This document shows positions 27,522 to 37,085 of a stretch of DNA of 64,000 nt, one piece after another (position 1 is the stretch's first letter; each line of letters opens with the position of its first letter). Both the position numbers and the translations under genes were made by a program. The stretch lies in the NCBI GenBank assembly GCA_964564545.1, contig CAZMBP010000026.1:1-64000 (forward strand), read 5' to 3'. The stretch is from CAJQQY01 sp964564545 (lineage in GTDB: Bacteria; Bacteroidota; Bacteroidia; Chitinophagales; Saprospiraceae). Under the pieces are notes generated by a model. It worked only from the letters and a program-made list of their open reading frames with translations. It had not been told where the DNA came from and made no database searches.

Positions 27522-30500
27522 TTAAAAACTAAGTTGTCCTGCCCCTGCTTTCACCTTCGTTTCCACCCCAAGCAAAGTTCCATCAAGAATAAAATGAGCC
27601 AGCGTTCGTACTTTTCCTTTTTTGAAAATTACTTGTAACGCAGTTTTACAGAGGTGAAACCAAGCTGTCATTTTTAACGCTTCATTTTTATATTGTTTTG
27701 CTTTTCCAACAAAATCACTATTCTGAATAATTACTAATCCTTGATCAGTTTCAATTACAAAATCAACTTCTGTTTCAAATAATCTTTTTTGGTAAAAATG
27801 TCGAACTGGATATTTTCTATATATTTTTTTGATAGAAAAATTTTCATTCAGATAGGTAAAAAAGTTTTGAGAGGATTCTACCAATGTACCTTCAGTAATC
27901 GTTTCTGCCAATTCATATCGTTGTAAAAATCCACTTGCCATGTCCCATCTCAATTGATTGTCATATTCTAAATGATCAGCAATTAAAAAAGCTTTGGTCA
28001 TTTTCATTAAAGAATAAGTATCAGTATCCTCCGTGATTTGAAAAGCAGAACCATAGTTTATCATTGCTCCAGATTTTCCTGTAAAATCACTTATCTGTTC
28101 TTTCGTCAAATCAATCTGATAACTTTTATGTTCTCGATTTCCTTGCCTTTCGTCCAAAAACAAAATCTTCTCTTCCTTAGGTTCGGTATGTGTAAAATCT
28201 TTTGGGAAGGATTGAACCCAAGTTTCTTTGTACAAAATATCGCCCCACTCCCATTGCGTTTCTCCAGAGTTTTCATCTAAGGCTGGCACTTTTTCATCAC
28301 CTTCATGCCACACTCGATTAAGCCATAATGTTGGTTTTTTTCGAGTTGGAAAAACCAAATAATCTCGTGCTCTAGTCACTCCTACATACATCAATCTAGC
28401 CTCTTCCTGTAAGGCTTGTTCTCTAGCCACTTTACTCACATCACTCACTTCCAATCTTTCTGAGAGTGCTGTTCCCTTACTTTGATCCGAATATGGATTT
28501 ATCCAAAATCGCAACCAACGTCCTGCTAAAATATTTTCTAAATCAATTTTTTCAGATTCCGTAACGATATGCATTCCAAATACATCACTCCTCAACTTAC
28601 CTTCCAAACTATGACAAATCACCATCGGCCATTCCAATCCTTTACTCCGATGATAAGTCAAGATATTTACCGCATCACTCCCCTCTCCTGAACCTTGCAC
28701 ATCTTTTTCATTATTTTCCAAATCATTTAAATACAATAAAAATCCTCCAAGTGAAGCTGCGGTATGTAATCGATTACAAGCAGCTTCATATTGCAAAGCG
28801 AACCGACGCATCACATCTACATTGTCCAAGCGTTGTTCAACTTTCCCCCATCGAGCAATGATTCGCCGTAAATCCAAATCTTCCAAAACAACATCTAATA
28901 ATTCTGCACTACTTAATTCAACAGTCGTTCGACGAAGCTCATTTAATTTGTCAATATAAAAATCATCCTCTGCCCAGCGCTTATTGGAGTTTTCTTTTTC
29001 ATCTAAAAAATTCAAACGATCCTCAATAATTTCTTCGATGTGTTTGCCTGAAGCCAATTTTAAAATTTCGGCAATCGAAAGAGAATCATTTTTATTCAAC
29101 ATATATTTTAGGCAAGCCAAAATCAATTTCGACTCCGCTGTTGAGAGTAAACCTGTTCGTGCAATGGCGGCTTTCAAACCTGAGCGATGCAACGACTCTG
29201 CCATCGCTTGGCACTCTGCATTTGAACGACAAAGAATAGCGACATCACCAGGTTGCATTTTTCGCCAAGCTTCACCATCCTTTGGAGCGACCAAAGGTTC
29301 TTTTTCTAACATTACTCTTACAGATTCTGCGATACAGTTTTCCATCCAAGGTTTTCCGGGCAAACGGTTGCCTTCGATATCTGCCTCAAAGTGCCAATGT
29401 TGAATTGCATCACCAGCTTCGATGGGTTCGCTATTTTTATTCTTGCTATCAGCTGTGGCTATTTTAGTTCGCTTTGGTTTAAGCACAACTTGACTTTCGG
29501 GAATGTGTGAAAATGATTTGGTAAAAATGGCATTTGTAGCATTCACAATATCTTCTCGGGACCGCCAAGAATATTCTTGAATGTCCTCTGGTTTTACACC
29601 ACCTGCTTCCTCCATGATCGCTTGCATCAATTTTGGATCAGCTCCTCGAAAGCCATAAATTGATTGCTTCGGATCACCTACCCAAACTGAATGTTTAGCA
29701 ATTTCAGAAAGCTTTAAAAATATCTCCAACTGAATTGGACTCGTATCTTGAAACTCATCAACCATCAATAAGTCCAACTCACTTTTCAAGACTTCTTTCA
29801 CATGTGGATGATCAAGTAATCGCTTCACCTGAATTTCCATATCAATATAATCAATTAGTCCACGTTGCTTTTTGTATGCTTCATATTCTCGAATTGCTTC
29901 GATTGCTATGTCAAAAATCTGATGGATAAATTGTTCGATATCTTGGTGAAATTGAGGAAGGGTATCATGCGCTCGAGCGAGCTCCTGCAAGTCTTGAATA
30001 TCATCTTTACTTTTAGCACCTACTTTTAATTTGGAAATTTTTACCCACTTGTGCCAATCCAAACTACCACGCATATTTAGTTCATTACGAAATGCCTTTA
30101 AAGTTTCAAGACCGCCACGAGTGACTTTAGTTTCATCTGGATTGTTTTCCAAACGATCAATCGCTTCATCCATTTCTTTTTGCAAATCAGCATAAACTTT
30201 CGATGGGTCTTTAGTTGATTTTTTTCCTAAAAATGCCGCAAAGGTTTCAAACGATTTTGTTTTACTTTTTTCTAAAACTTCGATAGAGAAATCATTCGAT
30301 CGAGCAACGTCAGTTAATTCTTTAACTTTCTTTCGCCAATCGTATTCTCCTTTTTTATTGAGTCCTAAAATGTTCGCATAGCGATCCATTTTTTCCATCA
30401 CCTCCAAATTGAGAACCGTCGCTAAACTTTTATTGAACATCACTTGCTGATCTTCATCTGCAATGATATCAACCTCTGGGGAGACTCCTGCCTCAAATGC

Positions 30501-30767
30501 AAATCGTCGCAGTAACTTTACTCCTAAACCATGAACTGTACCAATCAATGCATTAGTCAATTCATCAGCTTGCTCTGTCAACCCTTCTTCGAGTAGTCGC
30601 ACTCGCACTCGTTCTTGCAATTCTGCTGCTGCTTTTTTGGTAAATGTAGTGGCGATAATGCCACTTGCTCGAACTCCGCCTTTGAGTAATTCGACCATTT
30701 CGGAAGTCAAACGATACGTTTTTCCCGAACCAGCACCAGCAGAAATAATTTTAATATTTAACTTCAT
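27522..30767 (-). CDS. UvrD/AddA-like helicase with degenerate C-terminal nuclease domain
   Basis: The 1081-residue superfamily 1A helicase has Walker A SAGAGSGKT at residues 9-17, 'LLMVDEFQDTSPIQLEIF' (Walker B), 'WVGDPKQSIYGFRGAD', 'NILTYHRSKGLEWPMVICH' and 'RLMYVGVTRARDYLVF'. The C-terminal ~200 residues resemble the AddA/RecB nuclease region, but where a catalytic D-Y-K is expected the sequence reads IIQNSDF (about 1013-1019), so nuclease activity is doubtful. It should act in double-strand break repair with an AddB-like partner; none is in this window. Confidence 0.9.
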   Translation of the reverse strand: MKLNIKIISAGAGSGKTYRLTSEMVELLKGGVRASGIIATTFTKKAAAELQERVRVRLLEEGLTEQADELTNALIGTVHGLGVKLLRRFAFEAGVSPEVDIIADEDQQVMFNKSLATVLNLEVMEKMDRYANILGLNKKGEYDWRKKVKELTDVARSNDFSIEVLEKSKTKSFETFAAFLGKKSTKDPSKVYADLQKEMDEAIDRLENNPDETKVTRGGLETLKAFRNELNMRGSLDWHKWVKISKLKVGAKSKDDIQDLQELARAHDTLPQFHQDIEQFIHQIFDIAIEAIREYEAYKKQRGLIDYIDMEIQVKRLLDHPHVKEVLKSELDLLMVDEFQDTSPIQLEIFLKLSEIAKHSVWVGDPKQSIYGFRGADPKLMQAIMEEAGGVKPEDIQEYSWRSREDIVNATNAIFTKSFSHIPESQVVLKPKRTKIATADSKNKNSEPIEAGDAIQHWHFEADIEGNRLPGKPWMENCIAESVRVMLEKEPLVAPKDGEAWRKMQPGDVAILCRSNAECQAMAESLHRSGLKAAIARTGLLSTAESKLILACLKYMLNKNDSLSIAEILKLASGKHIEEIIEDRLNFLDEKENSNKRWAEDDFYIDKLNELRRTTVELSSAELLDVVLEDLDLRRIIARWGKVEQRLDNVDVMRRFALQYEAACNRLHTAASLGGFLLYLNDLENNEKDVQGSGEGSDAVNILTYHRSKGLEWPMVICHSLEGKLRSDVFGMHIVTESEKIDLENILAGRWLRFWINPYSDQSKGTALSERLEVSDVSKVAREQALQEEARLMYVGVTRARDYLVFPTRKKPTLWLNRVWHEGDEKVPALDENSGETQWEWGDILYKETWVQSFPKDFTHTEPKEEKILFLDERQGNREHKSYQIDLTKEQISDFTGKSGAMINYGSAFQITEDTDTYSLMKMTKAFLIADHLEYDNQLRWDMASGFLQRYELAETITEGTLVESSQNFFTYLNENFSIKKIYRKYPVRHFYQKRLFETEVDFVIETDQGLVIIQNSDFVGKAKQYKNEALKMTAWFHLCKTALQVIFKKGKVRTLAHFILDGTLLGVETKVKAGAGQLSF

Positions 30768-30853
30768 TGAGACCCGTTTTTTGAACGGGTAAAATTACGA
30801 AAAAAGAAGGGATATTTTGCGTCAGACTTGAGGGAATACTAACCACAGACTTA

Positions 30854-30914
30854 CACAGACTAAACTGACTCTCCCATCACTTATTGAACTCAGGGAGAGT
30901 CAGTTTAGTCTGTG
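30854..30914. repeat. Perfect 22-bp inverted repeat (CACAGACT... dyad)
   Basis: Arms at 30854-30875 and 30893-30914 are exact reverse complements around a 17-nt loop. The stem is GC-richer than its surroundings and no T-run follows. A partial direct repeat (CCACAGAC / ACACAGAC) precedes it. It resembles dispersed CACAGA-type intergenic repeats, as far as I remember such families; it lies between the OmpA-family gene and the helicase. Confidence 0.75.
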
Positions 30915-30945
30915 GCTAATTAATTATGAAGTTATTGACAAAAAC

Positions 30946-32022
30946 CTATTTACCGTCAGCAGCGCTGATTATTTTACCTGTGTCTAGAATTCTGATCTCG
31001 ACTCTTCGGTTGAGTGATTGTTTTTTTTCGTCGCGAGTCTTTGGGAAAACCATTTGAGTATTGCCGTAACCTTTGTAGGCTAATCGTTCTTCTTCGATAT
31101 TGTTTTCCAAAAGAAAATCATAAATCACTTTCGCTCGGTTAACGGAAAGATCCCATTCCCATTTTTTAAGTTGAGCTTTGGTTCGGAAGGGAGCATTAAT
31201 GTGTCCAGCTATTTCGATTTTAATAGCAGGGTTAAGTTCCATGAATTTTAGAACTTTAGGTAATTCTGGTTTTGATCTAGGTAATAGAACCGCTTTATTT
31301 CCGACGTAATATAAATTTTTGATCGATACCTTTTCACCTACTTCAATTGGTAAAAGAGGAATCGACATAATAACTGTATTCTTTTTCGCTTTGACCATTT
31401 GCGTATCGAAAAAATAATCTTTTTTATAAATATCAACTCCTATAACGGTGTTTTCTGCAACTGCTTTTTCGAAAGAACCATCAGCTGCTGTCTCCAAAGA
31501 ATCTTTATGATTTTTGCTATGAAAAATAACTTTGGCTTGCATCCCTTCGCCCGTTTTTTTATCCACCACTTTTCCTTTGATAATGGACATTTTATTTTTT
31601 TTATAAAAACTGATCACGGCTCTCCGGTTTTGTTGGCGACCATCATCTGAGATGTTTTCAGCAATTGGTTTTGCTTCCCCATAAACGGAAGTCGATATTT
31701 TTTCTGGAGAAAAAGGTTGTTTTGAAAAAAAATCTAGGACAGCATTGCTTCGTCTGCGAGAGAGGGCTAAATTGTTTTCATCAGTTCCAACATGATCCGT
31801 ATGAGCTTCGATATGAACAAAAACATTTGGTTGATTTCCACAACTATCAACCATAGACAACAAAACTTTTTCAGACTCTGAAGTAATATCATACTTTCCA
31901 AAATCAAAATACACCCGTTGTTGTAACAATAACTTTACGGAGTCAAAAGATGAGCTTTGAGCTATGGCTATTTTTCCAAAAAAAATAAAAAGGAGGGAGA
32001 TTAAAATTCGTTGAACTGTCAT
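30946..32022 (-). CDS. OmpA-family protein with two OmpA-like peptidoglycan-binding domains
   Basis: The start is set to 32022 (MTVQRILISLLFIFFGKIAIAQ), which gives a normal signal peptide; the longer frame adds 22 odd residues. The mature protein has a first OmpA-like domain (VYFDFGKYDI ... LSRRRSNAVLDFF), a central carboxypeptidase-regulatory-like region ('GKVVDKKTGEGMQAKVIF'), and a second OmpA-like domain ('EIAGHINAPF', 'LSVNRAKVIYDFLLENNI', GYGNTQ, LNRRVEIRIL). It probably ties the outer membrane to peptidoglycan. Confidence 0.88.
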   Translation of the reverse strand: MTVQRILISLLFIFFGKIAIAQSSSFDSVKLLLQQRVYFDFGKYDITSESEKVLLSMVDSCGNQPNVFVHIEAHTDHVGTDENNLALSRRRSNAVLDFFSKQPFSPEKISTSVYGEAKPIAENISDDGRQQNRRAVISFYKKNKMSIIKGKVVDKKTGEGMQAKVIFHSKNHKDSLETAADGSFEKAVAENTVIGVDIYKKDYFFDTQMVKAKKNTVIMSIPLLPIEVGEKVSIKNLYYVGNKAVLLPRSKPELPKVLKFMELNPAIKIEIAGHINAPFRTKAQLKKWEWDLSVNRAKVIYDFLLENNIEEERLAYKGYGNTQMVFPKTRDEKKQSLNRRVEIRILDTGKIISAADGK

Positions 32023-32135
32023 AAATTCCATTGATATATTTGAAAAAAAGTAGGATAGTTTTTCTCTTTGCAAAAACATAATGTTCAAACTTAAGAAAGG
32101 AACAAAACAGTTTATCTTTCATTTTAAAAAGGTAT

Positions 32136-32762
32136 TTAAAGAAGCTGAACTATTTTCCCTTCTAAAGTTTGGATGGTTGCTTCTAAATGTGGTTGATTTC
32201 CTTTTTCCACAATTAGATTTACCCCTAGTTTTTCAAGTTGGTTTTTAATTACAATTGGATTAGGATGGATGGCTTTAAACGACAAAACTTCTCCTGCTTG
32301 CGGAAGTGTTTTTGAGGGATGAATTGTTTCCCCCCAATTTAAGAAGAAAGGCATTATCCCATTTTCATTTTCCAAAATTGGTTCTGACAATTGCCATTTT
32401 AAAATATTTCCATTAGGTTGAGTTCGAGTTCCGCTTTCGATTCTGCCTAATGGAATCTGATTTTCATTGGCTATTTTTTCTAGTTCAAATAAGTTTAAAT
32501 TCCCTGCAGCCCAAGTCCATAGCTGGGGTTGAGTGGCTTGATCTGTTTTCATCCAAAGTGGCTTTGGAACATCGGGTTGAGCTGGGTCAGGTGCAATAAC
32601 TTCGAAATAAATATCACCAAAGGTTAAGAGTGCATTGTGAGTTCCACGTCCTTTGTGCTGTCCTCCGATGACGGGTCGGATGCCTAGCAATTTTTCAATT
32701 ACGTCCATTCCTGATTCTAAAGTTGGTGCAGCGAAAATGAGGTGATCTATATTTGGAAGCAT
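32136..32762 (-). CDS. Glyoxalase-like (VOC superfamily) protein
   Basis: The 208-residue protein begins with PNIDHLIFAAPTLESGMD and continues 'GGQHKGRGTHNALLTFGDIYFEVIAPD', the pattern of Glyoxalase_3-type VOC proteins with metal ligands His (DHL), His (GTHN) and Glu (YFEV). The substrate is unknown. It is cytoplasmic. It lies downstream of the CNNM gene on the same strand, separated from it by a terminator. Confidence 0.8.
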   Translation of the reverse strand: MLPNIDHLIFAAPTLESGMDVIEKLLGIRPVIGGQHKGRGTHNALLTFGDIYFEVIAPDPAQPDVPKPLWMKTDQATQPQLWTWAAGNLNLFELEKIANENQIPLGRIESGTRTQPNGNILKWQLSEPILENENGIMPFFLNWGETIHPSKTLPQAGEVLSFKAIHPNPIVIKNQLEKLGVNLIVEKGNQPHLEATIQTLEGKIVQLL

Positions 32763-32823
32763 TTATTTTTAATGGTTAAGGTGAATTTTAACGATGTTAG
32801 TTGTGAATTTAATAATTATTTTG

Positions 32824-32866
32824 AAAAGGGCTGTTAGCACAAGAAGTACTAACAGCCCTTTTTTAT
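32824..32866. terminator. Intrinsic terminator downstream of the CNNM gene
   Basis: AAAAGGGCTGTTAG (32824-32837) pairs with CTAACAGCCCTTTT (32849-32862), with A- and T-runs outside. Confidence 0.85.
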
Positions 32867-32885
32867 ATTTTTAGAAAGAAAAAAA

Positions 32886-33980
32886 TTACTCGTTTCCTCC
32901 TTCTAACTCGTCAGTTTTTTCTTCAATGATACCTAAAGCTTTGGCTCGTGTTTCCCACCGTTGTCGAGCCAACTTTTGCATATCTTCAGTTCCATCAAAC
33001 TCATCAACGATTTCCAAACCAAGTAAAGTTTCAATGACATCTTCCAATGAAGCAAGCCCTGCCATTCCTCCAAATTTATCCACCACGAGAGAAATGTGTT
33101 CTCTTTTTTCCATAAATCGATTGAACAAATCTGGAATTGGAAATTTTTCATTTACAACCATCAATTCTCTTTTGATGCTACTCAAAGGAGCATTATCCTT
33201 ATCCTCTATCAAGGCTGACAACAAATGGTCTTTTAGAAAATAACCGGTGATATGATCTTTTGAACCTTGATAAAGAGGAACTCTTCTGAATCGTAAGTTT
33301 TTATGGTTTTCATAAAAATCTCGGAGAGTGGTGTTTTCCTCTGCAGCCACAACGACAGTTCGAGGAGTCATCACATCCTTCGCTAGAACTTTATTGAAAC
33401 CTAATAAATTTCGAATAATTTTAGATTCGTTCTTTTTGAGTTCGCCACCTTTTTCTGCGATATCGGTCATGGCTGTGAAGTCAGCTCGGCTCAACACACT
33501 TTTTCCTTTTTCTTTTTTTAAAGCTTTAGTAATCAATTGACTCACCCAAACAATTGGAGCCAAAATGAACAAAATAAAGTTGAGAGATTTAACGGTAAAA
33601 GAAGCTAACTCTTTCCAATAATTTGCACCTATAGTTTTAGGTATAATTTCAGATAAAATTAAAATTGCTAAAGTCATTACCACAGGAACAACTACTCCTG
33701 TCATCATTTCATTCCCTGGCCAAACTTTTGTTGCTGATGCTCCTACTCCAATTGCACCCGCAGTATGAGCAATTGTATTAAGTGTTAAGATTGCAGCTAA
33801 TGGTCGGTCGATATTTTTTTTAAACTCTTTAAGTGTTGTTCCAATGGTTCCTCCTTCTTGTAATTTCATTTCTGCAAAGGCAGGTGAAATACTCAACAGA
33901 ACTGCTTCCCAAACGGAACATAAAAAAGAAAAAATAATAGAAATGGCGAACCAAAGAATTAATAAGGAGATACCTTCCAT
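32886..33980 (-). CDS. CNNM/HlyC-CorC family membrane protein (DUF21 + CBS pair)
   Basis: The 364-residue protein has a DUF21/CNNM transmembrane domain (~1-170, three to four helices, 'NTIAHTAGAIGVGASATKV', 'LSEIIPKTIGANYWKEL') and a CBS pair (~195-320; 'LAKDVMTPRTVVVAAEENTTL', 'GGMAGLASLEDVIETLLGLEIVDEFD'). The C-terminal CorC_HlyC domain of longer relatives is absent. CNNM proteins are linked to magnesium transport or export; the ion is inferred from the family. Confidence 0.88.
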   Translation of the reverse strand: MEGISLLILWFAISIIFSFLCSVWEAVLLSISPAFAEMKLQEGGTIGTTLKEFKKNIDRPLAAILTLNTIAHTAGAIGVGASATKVWPGNEMMTGVVVPVVMTLAILILSEIIPKTIGANYWKELASFTVKSLNFILFILAPIVWVSQLITKALKKEKGKSVLSRADFTAMTDIAEKGGELKKNESKIIRNLLGFNKVLAKDVMTPRTVVVAAEENTTLRDFYENHKNLRFRRVPLYQGSKDHITGYFLKDHLLSALIEDKDNAPLSSIKRELMVVNEKFPIPDLFNRFMEKREHISLVVDKFGGMAGLASLEDVIETLLGLEIVDEFDGTEDMQKLARQRWETRAKALGIIEEKTDELEGGNE

Positions 33981-34119
33981 TTTCGTGTTTTAAATTATAT
34001 AATAAAAACAAAAGTAACAAAAAAAAGCCTTTGCCAAATAATATCATGGCAAAGACTCTAATGTAACCAATACACGCTCTTTATTTTCTTTAGGTTTTGA
34101 ATTAATGAAATCATTTGGC

Positions 34120-34294
34120 AAAAAAAGAGACTCCTAAATTTGGGGGGATTAACTAGGAGTCTCTAACTGTACATACGTCTAAGGTAAAGGTGCGTGTAGT
34201 TTCTATATACCGAAGATTGAAGCGGCATTGATATCTCCTAGACGTGTCAGCTTCTTGGGGTATTAAGGGTGTTGTTTATTTCTGTTTTCATTGA
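34120..34294 (-). ncRNA. Candidate structured small RNA (~175 nt) with own promoter and terminator
   Basis: On the minus strand, a -7 box TATATTTG (34300-34307) is followed by a GC-richer segment with a long-range stem: ACGTCTAAGG (34175-34184) can pair with CCTAGACGT (34237-34245), extended by CAGTT/AGCTG pairing, with an internal ATACCG/CGGCAT-type hairpin. A perfect 11-bp terminator (34126-34136 with 34154-34164) ends in a T-run. No protein-like frame exists. The rod-like layout would suit a 6S-type RNA, but I cannot assign it to a family. Confidence 0.6.
34126..34164 (-). terminator. Intrinsic terminator of the small RNA
   Basis: The stem AGAGACTCCTA / TAGGAGTCTCT has a 17-nt loop and, on the minus strand, is followed by six or seven T residues (34126-34120). 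Confidence 0.9.
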
Positions 34295-34299
34295 TAATT

Positions 34300-34307
34300 C
34301 AAATATA
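34300..34307 (-). promoter_or_regulatory. -7 box (TATATTTG) of the small RNA
   Basis: Minus-strand TATATTTG fits TAnnTTTG; transcription would begin around 34294. The preceding sequence CGTTAACTTTCG may hold a -33 element. The following gene-free stretch up to 34648 has no other feature I can support. Confidence 0.6.
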
Positions 34308-34648
34308 AAACGAAAGTTAACGATTTAATGCTTCGGAGAAATACAACTAAGCCTTTTCAATGATTTAAAAAATCGCAATTAAAACCCTAAAACCCTAATT
34401 ATCAGTCAGTTAACACATCAATGAAAACTATTCAATTATGGTCTTCAAAAGAAGAACAACCAAATTAAATTTTTCAAAAACTTCCAAAAAAACTGGATTT
34501 TATTGCTGTAATTGATTACTTAAAGCATGCTTAATAATCCATTTTTGTTTAGGTGAGAGACTTTGACTTGCCCATTTTTTAAGATATCAATGTCTGTAGA
34601 ATTAATCGCGACAAATTTTTGAAGGTATTTGAATTAACCGTTAAAAAA

Positions 34649-36067
34649 CTATTTCCCTTTTCCTTGGAGAAGGACAAGGCCTGTGTAGAAGAGAATTTTG
34701 AAGTCTAAAGCTAGCGACATATTTTCGATGTAGAGGATATCGAATTTTAATCTTTGTAACATTTCTTTCACGTTAGAAGCATAACCATATTTGACTTGTC
34801 CCCATGAAGTGATGCCAGGACGGACTTTAAGTAAGTGACGATAATGAGGCGCTTCGCTCATAATTAAATCAATATAATGCTGACGTTCAGGTCTTGGCCC
34901 AACGAGCGACATATCTCCGATGAGGACATTCCAAAATTGAGGAATCTCATCTAATCGCCATTTTCGCATCACTTTTCCCCAAGGGGTAACTCGATTATCA
35001 TGGTCGTGAGAAAGTTGTGGCCCTTGAGATTCAGCATCGACTCGCATGGAACGAAACTTATAAATAAAGAATGGTTTCCCATTAATTCCAATTCGTTCTT
35101 GCAAAAACATAATTGGCCCATCGGAGGAAAGTCTAACTCGAATTGCCACATAAATCACAACTGGTAATAAAATAATCATCGTCACTAAACTAACCGCAAC
35201 GTCAATAATCCTTTTGATAAAAAATTGCCAACGTGGCATCAAATACTGTTTGATTTCAATTAAAACTGCTCCATAGACGTGGTTCATTTTTACTGTTCCA
35301 AGCATGATATCATACATGTCAGGAATAATTTTTACCAGTATTTTCTCAGAAAATTCATAGAGGACGTCGAGGATTTCTTTCACTCGATTATGTTCGGAAG
35401 TTTCGACGGCAATAATAACTTCTTCTATTTCGCTATCGCTGAGGACATTTCGTAGGTCTTTTATTTTTCCTAATTTAGGAAGATGGGCGGATAATTCATT
35501 TTTGCTTTTTCCATTACTATCAATGAAACCGATAAAATTATACCCTAGGCCTTTTTCTCTGGAGGTTATCTCTTCGTAAAGTTCAAGAGCATTTTGATTT
35601 CCACCAATGACTAAAGTTCGATAAGTGACTAAACCGCTTTTTAATCTTCGGCTTGCTCTAGTCAATAAAATCATTCGAAGTAAAACAGTAAATCCAAAAT
35701 GCAAAAACAGTAATGTGAAAAATGAATTATAATACGTTTTATAATCTCTTACAAAGTCATCTAAAATCAAGGTAAAGAACAAAAACAAAACTCCAAAAAA
35801 TGCTAAGAAAAATGTCCTGGTAAGTGTAGCCAATCGAGACATTCGATAGACATCATTATATTGATCGAAAATGGAATAAAACAATACCCAACAAATCGGA
35901 ATAATGATGATACCCAACCAAAAATTTTCATCTTGAAAAATTGTAGTATCAACTGGAGCACCCTCTACTTTTTTTCTATACACATAAAAACACGCCCATG
36001 CCAGCATTGCCGTCAAAAAATCGGCAAGCCCATAAAAAAACATGTCTATACGTCGCTGTTGCTTCAT
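34649..36067 (-). CDS. Undecaprenyl-phosphate sugar phosphotransferase (WcaJ/WbaP-type)
   Basis: The 472-residue protein has four or five N-terminal membrane helices (to ~125), a CoA-binding-like Rossmann domain ('TLVIGGNQNALELYEEI', ~150-250), one more helix (KRIIDVAVSLVTMIILLPVV), then the catalytic bacterial sugar transferase domain ('IGINGKPFFIYKFRSMRVDAE', 'WRLDEIPQFWNVLIGDMSLVGPRPERQHY'). It transfers a hexose-1-phosphate from a UDP-sugar to undecaprenyl phosphate, the first step of Wzy-type exopolysaccharide or O-antigen synthesis. No other Wzx/Wzy genes are in this window. Confidence 0.92.
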   Translation of the reverse strand: MKQQRRIDMFFYGLADFLTAMLAWACFYVYRKKVEGAPVDTTIFQDENFWLGIIIIPICWVLFYSIFDQYNDVYRMSRLATLTRTFFLAFFGVLFLFFTLILDDFVRDYKTYYNSFFTLLFLHFGFTVLLRMILLTRASRRLKSGLVTYRTLVIGGNQNALELYEEITSREKGLGYNFIGFIDSNGKSKNELSAHLPKLGKIKDLRNVLSDSEIEEVIIAVETSEHNRVKEILDVLYEFSEKILVKIIPDMYDIMLGTVKMNHVYGAVLIEIKQYLMPRWQFFIKRIIDVAVSLVTMIILLPVVIYVAIRVRLSSDGPIMFLQERIGINGKPFFIYKFRSMRVDAESQGPQLSHDHDNRVTPWGKVMRKWRLDEIPQFWNVLIGDMSLVGPRPERQHYIDLIMSEAPHYRHLLKVRPGITSWGQVKYGYASNVKEMLQRLKFDILYIENMSLALDFKILFYTGLVLLQGKGK

Positions 36068-36133
36068 TTATATGTAAAGTAGTTTCTTTTTCTTAATTCG
36101 TTTGACCTTTTAATATCCCTCCTGAAACTTCAT

Positions 36134-36997
36134 TTAATTATCTGGAAATTCTATCACCTTGAGATTATCAATTAGATAAGTAGAAGTCGTTTGCCCTTCT
36201 AAAAGTTGTGCTCCAAAAAGAATTCTAAACCTCTTATATATAGAACCATATTGAATTAATTGGTTAGTCAAATCAATATAGATTTTATTCCAATCTGATT
36301 GCGGATTAAGAGCAATAAAATATGTTAATGCTGGTATTGGATTGTTATCAGTATAACCTAGTAAAGCTACTTGAAGAATACCCTCATTTTTATAATGCAT
36401 TTCCAAAAAAGCTACATCGCCTAGAGTGGGTAATTCCATATCTTCTGAAGTCGCTACTTCCATTTTGGGATTATTTTCATCTAAAACAAATCCTATGGAA
36501 CTTCCTTCAAAAGCTCCTTCTTGTTGTGAAAAAAAATCTGTCTCGACCATAATAGTAGTGTCAAGTACCAAATCCAAAGCGTTGGTACCTTCAAAATCTG
36601 CATCAAAATGAAAAACCACTCGTGGATCATATTGAGTAGATGGTTGAATTGTATCTACTTCTCCAGGCGTTAAATCAACTGAAGTTTCATATCGAGTCAT
36701 AAACTTGTAGATATTAGGAGTAGCTTTAATTCCATTTTCCAAAACCCCTGGCTGAATGATTAGCTCTGTATTTCCATCCGCAATAATTGGTAAAGTAGCA
36801 GGTAATTGATACACTCCTAAGAAATCTCCAGTTTCTCCTGAACTAACCCATGCATCTCTAATTTCTTGAGTGCCAGTTGAAGTAGTTGTAGTAAATGGTT
36901 CGAGGTGAATATAGGCAGGAATTGGTTCCTTTTCTAAATCACAACTTCCAATAAAAAATAATATAACTACAAATACGTAAAGCTCTATTTTTTTCAT
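36134..36997 (-). CDS. Hypothetical lipoprotein
   Basis: The 287-residue protein begins with a lipoprotein signal (VVILFFIGSC, Cys19) followed by DLEKEPIPAYIHLEPF. The rest is beta-rich and acidic, with a jelly-roll-like feel ('FHFDADFEGTNALDLVLDTT', 'KRFRILFGAQLLEGQTTSTYLIDNLKV'). I do not recognise a named domain. Probably surface- or periplasm-exposed. It lies between the Gfo/Idh/MocA oxidoreductase and the sugar phosphotransferase with short gaps on the same strand, so it may share their transcript. Confidence 0.7.
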   Translation of the reverse strand: MKKIELYVFVVILFFIGSCDLEKEPIPAYIHLEPFTTTTSTGTQEIRDAWVSSGETGDFLGVYQLPATLPIIADGNTELIIQPGVLENGIKATPNIYKFMTRYETSVDLTPGEVDTIQPSTQYDPRVVFHFDADFEGTNALDLVLDTTIMVETDFFSQQEGAFEGSSIGFVLDENNPKMEVATSEDMELPTLGDVAFLEMHYKNEGILQVALLGYTDNNPIPALTYFIALNPQSDWNKIYIDLTNQLIQYGSIYKRFRILFGAQLLEGQTTSTYLIDNLKVIEFPDN

Positions 36998-37085
36998 AAT
37001 ACTTAGTTTATTAGTTGATCTGTTAATTGGTCAAGTAGGGAATTACACAGTCAAATTTTCTGATTTCCTATTCCTAATTCACCAA

